This document shows positions 8,291 through 17,317 of a stretch of 64,000 nucleotides of DNA, in pieces. The notes below the pieces were generated by a model that did not search any database, was not told the origin of the DNA, and worked only from the letters and a program-made list of their open reading frames with translations. Made by a program: the position numbers and the translations under genes. The stretch is taken from positions 1-64,000 of the forward strand of contig CACNFL010000001.1 in the NCBI GenBank assembly GCA_902619745.1. Reading direction: 5' to 3'. This stretch comes from an uncultured Pelagibacteraceae bacterium. GTDB taxonomy: Bacteria > Pseudomonadota > Alphaproteobacteria > Pelagibacterales > Pelagibacteraceae. Each line of letters begins with the position of its first letter. Within the stretch, counting starts at the first letter, position 1.

Positions 8291-9657
8291 GAAAAAATTT
8301 AAATGTAATTGCAGCTTATAGCATCATGATGGTACTTATTCTTATGGTTGGTATATTTCAATCTTGGAATATAGCGTTATCAATATTTAATCTATGTTTG
8401 ATTTCTGCAGTGATGACAATGGGTGCAAATATTCAATGGGGATATGCTGGTTTAATTAATTTTGGGATTATGGGTTACACAGCTTTAGGCGGTCTAGCTG
8501 CGGTATTGATATCTGTCGATCCTGTTCAAGAAGCTTGGAGGGCAGGAGGTTTCGACGTTATAATGTCGTTATGGCTGATAGTAGTAATGGTATTAGTTAT
8601 ACGCTTTATTTTAAAAAGATTTGAAAAATCAAAAATAAGAACATACAGCATAGCTGCAATAATAATTTCAGGTATTTTGCTTATTAGATTTTCTGCAGAG
8701 CCTGGCATAGAAGCTATTGAAGCAGTTGATCCAGCTAAAACTGGTTTCCTAGGAGGATTTGGATTACCTATTATTTTTTCTTGGATAGTTGGAGCTCTTT
8801 TTGCGGGTGGTTTAGCTTTTATAGTAGGAAAAGTTGCGCTTGGTCTTAGAGCAGACTATTTAGCTATTGCCACTCTTCTTATTTCTGAAATTGTTATTGC
8901 GATCATTAAACATGAAGATTGGCTAACAAGAGGGGTAAAAAATGTTATTGGTTTAAAAAGACCTGCACCTTATGAAGTAGATCTTCAAACTACTGATTGG
9001 TTTATCAAATTGGTTGAAAAGTTTAATTCAGGAAAATTAAGTTTAATTGAGAATTTAGCTGATCGTCAAGCCGCTTTAAATCAACTTGTTATCGAAGGCT
9101 CATCTGTTTTTGTAAAACTATGTTACTCAGGATTATTCTTGGTAGTAGTTATTATTCTTTTAATTTTAACTCAAAAAGCACTTTATTCTCCTTGGGGAAG
9201 AATGATGAGAGCAATAAGAGACAATGAGGAGGCTGCAAATGCAATGGGTAAGAATGTTGTTAAACAACATTTATTAATTTTTATTTTAGGTTCAGCTATT
9301 GTTGGAATAGCAGGCGCAATGCTTGTTACTCAAGATGGTTTGTTTACTCCAGGAAGTTATAGACCTATGAGATATACTTTTTTGATTTGGGTGATGGTAA
9401 TTGTTGGGGGAAGTGGAAATAATTTTGGAGCAATTTTAGGAGGATTTGTTGTTTGGTTCTTATGGATTGAAGCTGCGCCAATATCATTATTTTTAATAAA
9501 TTTTTTCACCGCTGGAATTCCTGAAACAAATGCACTTAAAGCACATTTAATAGAAAGTGTTCCTTATTTTAGATTTTTAATGATGGGATTAGGATTATTA
9601 TTAATAATGAGGTATCGACCTAAAGGTATACTTCCAGAAAAAATAGAAATAAAGTAA
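8287..9657 (+). CDS. livM: LivM-type ABC transporter permease, enlarged form (second system)
   Basis: A 456-residue LivM-family permease, about 100 residues longer than the copy at 438. The start is GTG at 8287, overlapping the livH stop and preceded by AAGGGGAAAG. The coupling motif RAIRDNEEAANAMGKN and the loop VGGSGNNFGAILGG are clear. Extra sequence occurs after the first spans (roughly residues 90-160, including two added hydrophobic stretches) and in a hydrophilic stretch near residues 215-270. The enlarged form may reflect a different binding partner. The likely binding protein for this system is the convergent gene at 10936. Confidence 0.88.
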   Translation: MRKNLNVIAAYSIMMVLILMVGIFQSWNIALSIFNLCLISAVMTMGANIQWGYAGLINFGIMGYTALGGLAAVLISVDPVQEAWRAGGFDVIMSLWLIVVMVLVIRFILKRFEKSKIRTYSIAAIIISGILLIRFSAEPGIEAIEAVDPAKTGFLGGFGLPIIFSWIVGALFAGGLAFIVGKVALGLRADYLAIATLLISEIVIAIIKHEDWLTRGVKNVIGLKRPAPYEVDLQTTDWFIKLVEKFNSGKLSLIENLADRQAALNQLVIEGSSVFVKLCYSGLFLVVVIILLILTQKALYSPWGRMMRAIRDNEEAANAMGKNVVKQHLLIFILGSAIVGIAGAMLVTQDGLFTPGSYRPMRYTFLIWVMVIVGGSGNNFGAILGGFVVWFLWIEAAPISLFLINFFTAGIPETNALKAHLIESVPYFRFLMMGLGLLLIMRYRPKGILPEKIEIK

Positions 9658-9662
9658 ACTAA

Positions 9663-9734
9663 ATGAAATATATTATATTAGGTGCTGCTGCTGCTTGGGC
9701 TTTGTATATGGCTGATAAGTATTTATTCTTTTAA
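9663..9734 (+). CDS. Putative 23-residue membrane peptide
   Basis: A short open frame, MKYIILGAAAAWALYMADKY plus LFF, starts 5 bases after the livM stop. Its stop codon overlaps the ATG of the following transporter gene (TAATG), the same coupling seen between real genes throughout this window. The peptide is almost entirely hydrophobic with one charged lysine at each end of a single span, so it could be a small membrane subunit or a leader that couples translation. There is no strong ribosome-binding site. No family recognised; existence is an inference from position and composition. Confidence 0.4.
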   Translation: MKYIILGAAAAWALYMADKYLFF

Positions 9735-10903
9735 TGAATAAAAATCTTTCGTTACTTATTTTAAGTCAGATTTTTGCTTTTACAGCTGCCCCAGTCACCG
9801 TTTTTTTAAGCGGTATAATTGGTTCAAAATTTAGTCCAATAAAATCATTAGCAACTCTTCCAATGGCTTTGTCAGTTGTTGGAATTGCGTTATTTGCTTT
9901 TTTTGCTGCAAAACTAATGAGTATAATTGGACGTAAATTAGGATTTATTTATGCATCAATAGGAACAAGTCTAGCATCTCTTTTAACTGCATACTCTATA
10001 ATAATAGAAAGCTTTATCTTATATAATTTGGGATGCTTTTTAATTGGTGGAGGAATAGCTTTCAGTCATCAATATCGTTTTGCAGCAGTCGAGGTTGTAG
10101 ATAAGGATTACGCACCAAAAGCAATTTCTATCATTTTGTTAGCAGGAATAGGTTCGGCGTTTATTGGTCCAAACATTGCAAACATTTCGAAAGGATTTAT
10201 TTCAGATCATATGTATGCAGGTTCTTATCTTGCACTTGCCATTTTATCTATCTTATCAACAATATTTTTAATTTTTTATCAGGAACCAAAAACGATATCT
10301 AGTAATCAATATAAAACTGGAAGAAGTTTTTTTAAGCTTATCTCTCAACCTAGATTTCTACAGGCGCTCGTAGCTTCAGCTTTTGCCTATGCTGTAATGA
10401 CTTTTTTAATGACAGCAACTCCTATAAGCATGCATCTGATGGAGAAAATAAGTTTATCCAAGACTGGATTTGTTATTCAGCTTCATATAGCAGCTATGTT
10501 TTTACCTTCACTAGTTACAGGAAATTTAATTAAAAGGTTTGGTCATAGTAAAATAATGCATGTGGGAGTTTTATTGTTTTTAGTCACAATTATTACCAGT
10601 TTATTTGAACAGAATTATATTAACTATATGGTTGCACTTATTTTTCTGGGGCTAGGGTGGAATTTTTTATTCATTTCAGGAACAAGCTTACTTGTTTTGT
10701 GTTACAGAGAAGAGGAAAAATTTAGAGCTCAAGGGTATAATGATTTAATTGTTTATTCTATACAAGCATTAGCCAGTTTGTCTGCTGGAGTATTTCTTAG
10801 CTTAACTAGCTGGAAAACTATGAATTTAATATGTCTGATTTTTCTAATTATCATAGCTCTATCTACCATAAGAGCTGATTTAAAAAAAAACCCCAGTAAT
10901 TAA
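9734..10903 (+). CDS. MFS transporter
   Basis: A 389-residue membrane protein with about twelve hydrophobic spans in two halves, consistent with the major facilitator superfamily. The loop GRKLGFIYASIG after the second span corresponds to the conserved MFS motif A region, and the halves are joined by a charged loop near residues 185-200. Substrate unknown. It is the last gene of the plus-strand run that contains the second Liv system and ends inside a strong bidirectional terminator whose stem includes its final codons. Confidence 0.8.
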   Translation: MNKNLSLLILSQIFAFTAAPVTVFLSGIIGSKFSPIKSLATLPMALSVVGIALFAFFAAKLMSIIGRKLGFIYASIGTSLASLLTAYSIIIESFILYNLGCFLIGGGIAFSHQYRFAAVEVVDKDYAPKAISIILLAGIGSAFIGPNIANISKGFISDHMYAGSYLALAILSILSTIFLIFYQEPKTISSNQYKTGRSFFKLISQPRFLQALVASAFAYAVMTFLMTATPISMHLMEKISLSKTGFVIQLHIAAMFLPSLVTGNLIKRFGHSKIMHVGVLLFLVTIITSLFEQNYINYMVALIFLGLGWNFLFISGTSLLVLCYREEEKFRAQGYNDLIVYSIQALASLSAGVFLSLTSWKTMNLICLIFLIIIALSTIRADLKKNPSN

Positions 10904-10919
10904 ATTACTGGGGTTTTTT
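10891..10919. terminator. Bidirectional rho-independent terminator
   Basis: A perfect inverted repeat: CCCCAGTAAT at 10891-10900 and ATTACTGGGG at 10904-10913, with a 3-base loop that is the TAA stop of the MFS gene. It is flanked by a run of A on the left and T on the right, so it can end transcription in both directions, serving the MFS gene (plus) and the binding-protein gene ending at 10936 (minus). Confidence 0.93.
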
Positions 10920-10935
10920 GAATTAAGATAAAAAA

Positions 10936-12117
10936 TTATCTTTGTTTTTTAGTTTTGAATTTTCCGCCTTTAACTTCTTGTTCTAAGAAAGAACCTTCAG
11001 CTTCACCAACATCAGTAAAAGTTACTCCAGTAGCACCTTCGTAATTTATCTTTTTACCTTTTGCTAATAAATCTAAACCTTTCTTAAGTTCACCTGGATA
11101 AATCTTTTTTCCAGGAGCGTTAGCAACATCCATTACATTTTTTGCAATAGATGCTCTGTCAGCAGAGTTACCTGCTTGCATTGCAAGAACGATTAAAGCA
11201 GCTGCATCGTAAGACTCAGCTGTGTATGGACCAGATGCTTCTACACCACCAGCTTTTGCAACTTCAGCAAATATACCAGCACCTTTGCCAGTAGAACCTG
11301 GCATTGATCCAAATGATTTACTTAAGTCTTTACCAAAAGCGTCAACTAAAGATTGACCGATCATACCATCTGATAAAACAAATTTATCAAATGCACCAGA
11401 GTCTAAAGAAGCTTGAATGATTCCTTTTCCTCCTTGGTCAAGATAACCAATAACAGCTACAGCATCACCACCAGCAGAAGCAAGAGTTGCTACTTCAGAT
11501 GAGTAATCTGCTTTTCCATCTTCGTGAGCAGTTACAGTTGTAACTTTAATACCATGAGCTTCAACTGCCGCTTTATATACATCAGCTAAACCTTTACCAT
11601 AGTCATTGTTAGTATAAGTGATTGCAACACTTTTTACTTTTCTATCTTTAGTTATGTCAGCTAAAATTTGACCACCTCTAGCATCTGATGGAGCAGTTCT
11701 AAAGAAGTACCCTTTATCATCTAGAGTTGTTAATCCTGGAGAAGTTGCAGAAGGTGAAATCATAACTACACCATTTGGTACAGCAACGTTTGTTGCAATT
11801 GCACCAGTTACACCTGAACAGTCTGCTCCCATGATTGCAGCTACACCACCTGATATTAAACCTTCAGCTGCTGCTGTCGCTGCTGCTGAGTCAACACAAG
11901 TTGAGTCTGCTCTCATAACTTCAATTTTTTTTCCACCTAATAGCGAACCTGAGTCTGATGCTTCTTTAAAAGCAAGCTCTGCAGATGCAGCCATAGCTGG
12001 AGTTAGAGATTCAATAGGACCTGTGAATCCTAAAATAATCCCCATTTTAATATCTGCCATTACTTTTGTTCCAAAAATAGAAACAAACATAAAAGCAGCG
12101 ATAAATAGTTTTCTCAT
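10936..12117 (-). CDS. livJ: Liv-type periplasmic amino-acid/amide-binding protein
   Basis: A periplasmic binding protein of the LivJ/LivK family (393 residues from the chosen start). The ATG at 12117 is preceded by GAGGAAGATA, a good ribosome-binding site, and gives a signal peptide (MRKLFIAAFMFVSIFGTKVMA, cleavage before DIKMG). An in-frame start 24 bases upstream would put a charged extension before the signal and is not preferred. The mature protein starts with the usual MGIILGFTGPIESLTP and has the YTNNDYGKG segment. It lies convergent to the second Liv permease operon and is its likely receptor. Confidence 0.9.
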   Translation of the reverse strand: MRKLFIAAFMFVSIFGTKVMADIKMGIILGFTGPIESLTPAMAASAELAFKEASDSGSLLGGKKIEVMRADSTCVDSAAATAAAEGLISGGVAAIMGADCSGVTGAIATNVAVPNGVVMISPSATSPGLTTLDDKGYFFRTAPSDARGGQILADITKDRKVKSVAITYTNNDYGKGLADVYKAAVEAHGIKVTTVTAHEDGKADYSSEVATLASAGGDAVAVIGYLDQGGKGIIQASLDSGAFDKFVLSDGMIGQSLVDAFGKDLSKSFGSMPGSTGKGAGIFAEVAKAGGVEASGPYTAESYDAAALIVLAMQAGNSADRASIAKNVMDVANAPGKKIYPGELKKGLDLLAKGKKINYEGATGVTFTDVGEAEGSFLEQEVKGGKFKTKKQR

Positions 12118-12225
12118 TATCTTCCTCTTTATTGTTAACAATTTATAAAAGCTAATTTAAGTATGAATACAATTAATATTCAATGACAAAATTATCCTAT
12201 TTTAAAGAGGTTAATTGCTAGTGGA

Positions 12226-13707
12226 TTATCTTATTGAGAAAGGGTCAAGAGAAGGTTCGTCAGAGGTATAGAACCATGTTGTTTTTACCCTTGTGTAGTC
12301 TTTAATTGAATCAATTCCTGCTTCTTTTCCATATCCACTATCCTTAATACCCCCAAATGGAGCTGAAGGTGAAATTAATCTATAAGTATTTACAAATGTT
12401 ATTCCTGCTCGGATAGCATTAGATACCCTCATGCCTCTTGCGAGATCACTAGTATAAACACCTGAAGACAGACCATATTGATTGTCGTTCATTAATTCTA
12501 CTACCTCTTTTTCAGTATCAAATTTCATCACTGATAATACAGGACCGAAAAGTTCATTTTCAGCAGCTGGTAAATTATGATTATCACACTCAATAATTGT
12601 TGGAGGAAAATAATAACCTTCATTTGAAAAAGGATGTCTTTTACCACCACATTTAATTTTTCCACCTTGTTCAACAGTTAATTTAATATTTTTTTCTATT
12701 ACCTCTAATTGTTTGAAGTTACTTAGTGGACCCATTTCAGTATCAGAGTCCATTGGGGCACCTATTTTAATTTTTTCTGCTCTTGATGCTAATTTATCTA
12801 AAAATTCGTTATAAATTCCTTTTTGCAAGTACAACCTTGAACCTGCTATACAACTTTGACCACTTGCTCCAAATATTCCAGCAGTTATTCCATTAATTGC
12901 ATTTTCTTGTTTGGCATCATCAAAAACAGCTACAGGACTTTTTCCACCCAACTCCAAACTTACCTCAGATAAATTTTCTGCAGAGTTTCTGATTATATGT
13001 CTTGCAGTTTCAGGACCTCCTGTAAAAGCTACTTTCTCAACTAAGTTGTGAGTAGTTAAAGCTTTACCACACTGATCTCCAAAACCAGAAACTACATTAA
13101 CCACTCCTTTTGGTATTCCAGTTTCTTCAACTAACTTTGCAAACTCAAACATAGTTGCTGGCGCTAATTCAGAACATTTAATTACTACTGTATTACCCAT
13201 AGCTAAAGCAGGAGCAACTTTTGTTGCAGTTAAAAACATTTGAGAATTCCAAGGAATAATAGCTGCAATAACACCTATTGGAATTCTTGTTGTGATCGCT
13301 TGAATATTTGGTTTATCTATTGGAAGAACTGTTCCTTCAACTTTGTCAGCTAAACCTGCATAGTAATCATAATATTCTGCAATGTATTTTGCTTGTTGAT
13401 AAGTTTCTCTGTACAGTTTTCCTGTATCAATTGTTTCAATCTTTCCTAATAATTCAGAATTTTCTCTAAGTTTATTTCCGATTGCTCTTAAATATTTTGC
13501 TCTATCTCTTGCAATCATCTTTGGCCATTCACCTTCGAAAGCTTTTTGAGCAGCTTTCACAGCTCTATCAACATCATTTGCGCTAGCTTCAGGAACTGTA
13601 GCCCATGGCTTATTATTTTCTGGATTTAAAGTTTCAAAAGTTTTTTTTGTATCAGAGTCTACCCACTGACCATCTATAAACATTTGATATTTTTTTAATT
13701 CAGGCAT
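12226..13707 (-). CDS. NAD(P)-dependent aldehyde dehydrogenase
   Basis: A 493-residue aldehyde dehydrogenase. The oxyanion asparagine (IPWNSQMF), the catalytic glutamate (LELGGKSP) and the catalytic cysteine (GASGQSCIAGS) are all present, so it should be active. It oxidises an aldehyde to a carboxylate in the cytoplasm. It is the last of four minus-strand genes and overlaps the hydrolase stop by 8 bases. Its position after a flavin monooxygenase and a hydrolase suggests it finishes a breakdown route by oxidising a released aldehyde. It is not close to the other two aldehyde dehydrogenases here, which are near-paralogs of each other. Confidence 0.9.
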   Translation of the reverse strand: MPELKKYQMFIDGQWVDSDTKKTFETLNPENNKPWATVPEASANDVDRAVKAAQKAFEGEWPKMIARDRAKYLRAIGNKLRENSELLGKIETIDTGKLYRETYQQAKYIAEYYDYYAGLADKVEGTVLPIDKPNIQAITTRIPIGVIAAIIPWNSQMFLTATKVAPALAMGNTVVIKCSELAPATMFEFAKLVEETGIPKGVVNVVSGFGDQCGKALTTHNLVEKVAFTGGPETARHIIRNSAENLSEVSLELGGKSPVAVFDDAKQENAINGITAGIFGASGQSCIAGSRLYLQKGIYNEFLDKLASRAEKIKIGAPMDSDTEMGPLSNFKQLEVIEKNIKLTVEQGGKIKCGGKRHPFSNEGYYFPPTIIECDNHNLPAAENELFGPVLSVMKFDTEKEVVELMNDNQYGLSSGVYTSDLARGMRVSNAIRAGITFVNTYRLISPSAPFGGIKDSGYGKEAGIDSIKDYTRVKTTWFYTSDEPSLDPFSIR

Positions 13708-14485
13708 TATTTATATGTTTCATTATTGCATTATTTACTTCGTCTGCATATTCAATAGTGCATAGATGTTTTCCATTTTTGATTTCAACATATGTAGAAT
13801 TTTGTATATCTTTGTTTAAATTTTTCGACATATCAGGTGTAGATCCTGGATCATCTGATCCTGTTATTATTAAAGTATTTGTTTTTATATTTTTTATATT
13901 TTCAGGATTATCCTCATAGTTTGCAAATACTTCATAAGCTTTTATAAAATTTTCTTGATCAATTCCTTTCTTGTTAAGAATTTTCATAAACTCATCATAT
14001 AACTCAGGATTTTGTTCAAGGTATTTATCTGAAAACCATCTCTTCATTGCCATTTGAGATATTGGCATATTTTTTTTTGCCAAATTCACTCTATCAATTA
14101 CATTTTGTCTTTCTTCTGTAGTCCTTTGGTATGTAGTGGATATTAGAGTTAAAGAATTCAAATAATTTTCATATTTTGAAGCAAATTCAATTGCAATCAA
14201 AGATCCGATTGAAAAGCCAATTAAATTTAATTTCTCTATCTTTAGGTTATTTACTAAATTTGATAATTGATCAGTAAAATTTTCCATTGTTAAATTTGGG
14301 TTTTTAAAAGGTGTTTTTCCATGTCCTAACAGATCGTAGGTTATAAATGAATTATTCTTAAAAAATTCAATTTGTGGTTTCCACATTTGTTGATTTAAAC
14401 CAACACCATGAATAAAAATTATTGGTAAAGAATTTTTATTATTAAAATAATAATGATTTTGATCGTTATCAAAATTGTAAGACAT
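13700..14485 (-). CDS. Alpha/beta-fold hydrolase
   Basis: A 261-residue alpha/beta hydrolase. The oxyanion-hole motif HGVGLNQQMW follows the first strands, the nucleophile elbow is GFSIGS (serine between I and G), the acid is probably in TGSDDPGS and the histidine in NGKHLCTIE. I chose ATG at 14485; an in-frame TTG lies just one codon upstream. In this operon it could hydrolyse an ester, lactone or enol-lactone made by the upstream flavin monooxygenase. It resembles 3-oxoadipate enol-lactonase-like hydrolases in size, but nothing fixes the substrate. Confidence 0.85.
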   Translation of the reverse strand: MSYNFDNDQNHYYFNNKNSLPIIFIHGVGLNQQMWKPQIEFFKNNSFITYDLLGHGKTPFKNPNLTMENFTDQLSNLVNNLKIEKLNLIGFSIGSLIAIEFASKYENYLNSLTLISTTYQRTTEERQNVIDRVNLAKKNMPISQMAMKRWFSDKYLEQNPELYDEFMKILNKKGIDQENFIKAYEVFANYEDNPENIKNIKTNTLIITGSDDPGSTPDMSKNLNKDIQNSTYVEIKNGKHLCTIEYADEVNNAIMKHINNA

Positions 14486-14488
14486 CAA

Positions 14489-15073
14489 TTAGTTATCGAT
14501 GCCCATCTCTTTCATATCCTGATATCTATCACCCGTTCTCGCATGAGCTCGTCCAGTTGGAGCGCCTCCAATTGCAACAACTATTTCATCTTCATTAGGT
14601 GCATCATGAATTGTAAATTCATGCGTTAGATAAAAAGGTCTTAATCCAGCATCAGTTTTATGCATCATTGGAATTGAAATTTTTGCTCCCGCAGGACCTC
14701 TAGTGTTAGTAAAACTTAAATAAGAAGTTCCACCAACGGCATCTCTAAATTTATTTCCAAATCTTAAAGTATGAATAAATGCAGATGCATGTTCTATTTC
14801 ACCATTCAATCCAACCATCGCAGCTTTCCCATAAGCTAAAATTTTTTCACCTGATCCAATTTCTTTTGTTAACTCTGGCACCAAAAGATCTCCTAATTGA
14901 GGTGCAAGATCTAATATTTCTGGTTTTAAATCTTCTACAAAACCTTTTCCGGCCCAAGGATTTTCTATAACAGCTGCAACCGAAACTAACAGAACAGGCT
15001 CTTTTGCTTTTTTTCCACCTTCAATAAAAGTTTTATCTACAAATTTTGCAAATTTTCTAAGTTTTAAATCCAT
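14489..15073 (-). CDS. DUF1185 / AA_synth family protein
   Basis: A 194-residue protein that I recognise as the DUF1185 ('amino acid synthesis') family. The segments NPWAGKGFVEDL, ALVGLNGEIEHASAFIH-like (here AAMVGLNGEIEHASAF) and GGAPTGRAHARTGDR are distinctive. The family's biochemical role is unsettled as far as I know; the name comes from old annotation and not from an assay. It lies between the luciferase-like enzyme (3-base gap) and the hydrolase (3-base gap), which suggests it is an enzyme or a scaffold of the same pathway. Confidence 0.8.
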   Translation of the reverse strand: MDLKLRKFAKFVDKTFIEGGKKAKEPVLLVSVAAVIENPWAGKGFVEDLKPEILDLAPQLGDLLVPELTKEIGSGEKILAYGKAAMVGLNGEIEHASAFIHTLRFGNKFRDAVGGTSYLSFTNTRGPAGAKISIPMMHKTDAGLRPFYLTHEFTIHDAPNEDEIVVAIGGAPTGRAHARTGDRYQDMKEMGIDN

Positions 15074-15076
15074 TTA

Positions 15077-16243
15077 CTAGCTAGCTCTTTGAATGTTTGT
15101 ATCTATTGGTTTTATATTTGGAATAACTTCTTCAGTAAATAATTTGATGCTTCTCATGCAGTCTTCGTGTTTAATTCCTGGAAAGTTAGACCAGACTTGC
15201 AAATTTTGAAGATTTAATTCTTGCTGAAGTTCTTTTATTTTTTCTATTACAAACTCAGGTGTTCCAAATAAAAGATTTCTTTTATGAAGAAATTCATAAT
15301 TTAATAAATCTAGTTTATTTTTTGTCTCTGGTAATTTTTCATCTGGGTCCATATGATTTCCTAAACCTCTCCAATGACAAACCCATCTCATATAATTTAC
15401 GATATGTTCTCCAGCCATTTTTTCAGCCTCTTCCATAGTTTCTGCGACAAACATATCTCTAACCAAACTAATACCTTCACCCAGTGGTACATCTCTATTT
15501 TCAGCTTTAGATTTTGCCTCTTTATAAATTTCAAATCTTTTTTTCAAAGCTTTTACAGTTGGTATCCACATAATTGTATTAAGTCCATTTTCTGCCGCCC
15601 ACTGAATTGATCTTTCTCCATCAACCACTTGAGAAATTGGTGGAAAGGGTTTTTGATAAGGTTTTGGTAATACAGATATTTGTTTTAATTCATTTGTTTT
15701 TAAATCTACAACATTTTCTCTAGGGGGACTCATATCGTGCTGCCAAATAAAATTTGGTGAGGGATAAGTATAGAATTCACCTTGGTGAGAAAAGAAGTTC
15801 TCAGACCATGCTTTTTTCATTATGTCTAATGTTTCAGAAAATAATCTAAAATTTTTTGCTTGGTCTTTTAAGTCAGCCTCTTTATTCATGTTAATAGCTT
15901 CTCTTCCATAAACTCCTCTTCCAATACCAACTTCAACTCTTCCTTTTGACATTTGGTCAAGGGTTGCAATATCTTCCGCAAGTCTTATGGGATTATGAAA
16001 TGTAATTACGTTGCAAGCCTGTCCTAAACGAATATTTTTAGTTCTTGCAGCAGCATCAGTGCACATCATTAGTGGATTGGTACAAGACTCCATTCCTTCA
16101 TGATTAAAATGATGTTCGGTATACCATATAGAATTCCAATTATTTTGATCACAATATTCAGTGATCTCTCTAGCTTCATCTAAAAGTTGGGTATAAGGTT
16201 TTTTATCCCAATTAGTAGTGTTACAAAAATATCCAAAGTTCAT
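15077..16243 (-). CDS. LLM-class (luciferase-like) flavin-dependent monooxygenase
   Basis: A 388-residue TIM-barrel flavoprotein of the bacterial luciferase family. The motif WYTEHHF (EHHF at residues 43-46) is typical of the luciferase-alpha-like branch that uses reduced FMN and oxygen. The ATG at 16243 follows AAGGAGG at ideal distance; an upstream in-frame start would skip this site. It is the first gene of the four-gene minus-strand operon and so probably starts the pathway by oxidising the substrate. A reductase supplying FMNH2 is not in the neighbourhood. Substrate unknown. Confidence 0.88.
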   Translation of the reverse strand: MNFGYFCNTTNWDKKPYTQLLDEAREITEYCDQNNWNSIWYTEHHFNHEGMESCTNPLMMCTDAAARTKNIRLGQACNVITFHNPIRLAEDIATLDQMSKGRVEVGIGRGVYGREAINMNKEADLKDQAKNFRLFSETLDIMKKAWSENFFSHQGEFYTYPSPNFIWQHDMSPPRENVVDLKTNELKQISVLPKPYQKPFPPISQVVDGERSIQWAAENGLNTIMWIPTVKALKKRFEIYKEAKSKAENRDVPLGEGISLVRDMFVAETMEEAEKMAGEHIVNYMRWVCHWRGLGNHMDPDEKLPETKNKLDLLNYEFLHKRNLLFGTPEFVIEKIKELQQELNLQNLQVWSNFPGIKHEDCMRSIKLFTEEVIPNIKPIDTNIQRAS

Positions 16244-16348
16244 AAAGCCTCCTTTAAAAATTAATTTAAAGACGACCGATCCCACTTTCGTAAATTTTTG
16301 AATTTAACGACGAGTTATGTATCGCTTTATAATTAAACCTTATTATTA

Positions 16349-17317
16349 CTAACGTTGATATTCAATAAATTTCTTTAGGGATTTGTTAAGAAATTTCTCG
16401 TAAATTGGACCATTATTTTTGAATTTGCTTCCATTTAAAAATGATTGGTTCATTTTGAAATCATAGGAAGGTTCAAAGAAAAAAGGAACAGAGAGTCTCT
16501 TACTTTTATTCCACAAAACTCTATGATTAGTTGCTTTAAATTTTCCTTTGCTTAGAAACTCCAAAGCTCTACCAGTGTTTACTACTAAAGCTTTTTTGTT
16601 AAATGGTACATCATACCATTTTTTATTTTTTCTATTTTGTACCTGCAATCCACCTTTTCTATCTTGATAAAGAACTGTGAATACGCCACTATCAACATGT
16701 GTTTCGCATCCAAGAGCAACCCCATCTTGTTTAGATATTTCTACCGGTTTTGTTTGATTAGGATAATAATTAAATCTTAATGTGCTTAATGTTTTTAATC
16801 TTGAAAAAGCTGCACTAGAAATATTAGGGTTTTTTTTATTAAGTTTTATTACACTTTTAAATAAAGTTTCACTTAATCTATAAATATTGTCAAAATATTT
16901 ATTTAAAATATTAATTGAGTTTTTATTAAAACATAAACTCAGATTAAGATGCTCTATGTACTGATTATTTATATTTGAAGAATATTTTTTAGTTACCTTT
17001 AAATCACCTATATCCAAACCTTCTTTTCCGTTCACATCATTAGGGAAATATCCTCTGTATAAATTTTTATTTTTTTTATTCCATTTTTTAGGTGACAATT
17101 CTCTTTTCTTGCTGTCTGGTAAATTAAAAAATTTATTTCCAACTTCACAAGTTTTTTTAATTTCTTTAAGATTAATTCCATGACCAGTAATTTGAAAAAA
17201 ACCTACATTGACACAAGCTTTTTCAATTTCTTTAATTGTTTTAAATGCATTCTGAGTTTCAAAATTATTTTTAATTAGTGATGATATATTGATTGTAGGT
17301 ATATACCTTTTATTCAT
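16349..17317 (-). CDS. 2OG-Fe(II) oxygenase of the isopenicillin-N-synthase-like family
   Basis: A 322-residue dioxygenase. The N-terminal DIOX_N-like region holds VGFFQITGHGI, and the catalytic double-stranded beta helix holds H207 and D209 (THVDSG), H265 (TNHRVLW) and R274 with S276 (RLSVPFFFEP) for 2-oxoglutarate. All residues needed for catalysis are there. The substrate is not evident; relatives act on very diverse small molecules. It overlaps the EamA transporter start-to-stop (ATGA), so the two are likely co-expressed, and the transporter may move its substrate or product. Confidence 0.87.
   Translation of the reverse strand: MNKRYIPTINISSLIKNNFETQNAFKTIKEIEKACVNVGFFQITGHGINLKEIKKTCEVGNKFFNLPDSKKRELSPKKWNKKNKNLYRGYFPNDVNGKEGLDIGDLKVTKKYSSNINNQYIEHLNLSLCFNKNSINILNKYFDNIYRLSETLFKSVIKLNKKNPNISSAAFSRLKTLSTLRFNYYPNQTKPVEISKQDGVALGCETHVDSGVFTVLYQDRKGGLQVQNRKNKKWYDVPFNKKALVVNTGRALEFLSKGKFKATNHRVLWNKSKRLSVPFFFEPSYDFKMNQSFLNGSKFKNNGPIYEKFLNKSLKKFIEYQR

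Noticed and set aside
11831-12148. Open frame of 105 codons on the plus strand opposite the Liv-type binding protein.
   Set aside because: It mirrors a well-supported gene with signal peptide and ribosome-binding site; its composition follows the reverse complement of that gene and no start site stands out.
16264-16306. Imperfect inverted repeat around CGTAAATT...AATTTAACG upstream of the luciferase-like gene.
   Set aside because: Needs a bulge, lacks a U-tract and does not look like a known riboswitch; left unassigned.
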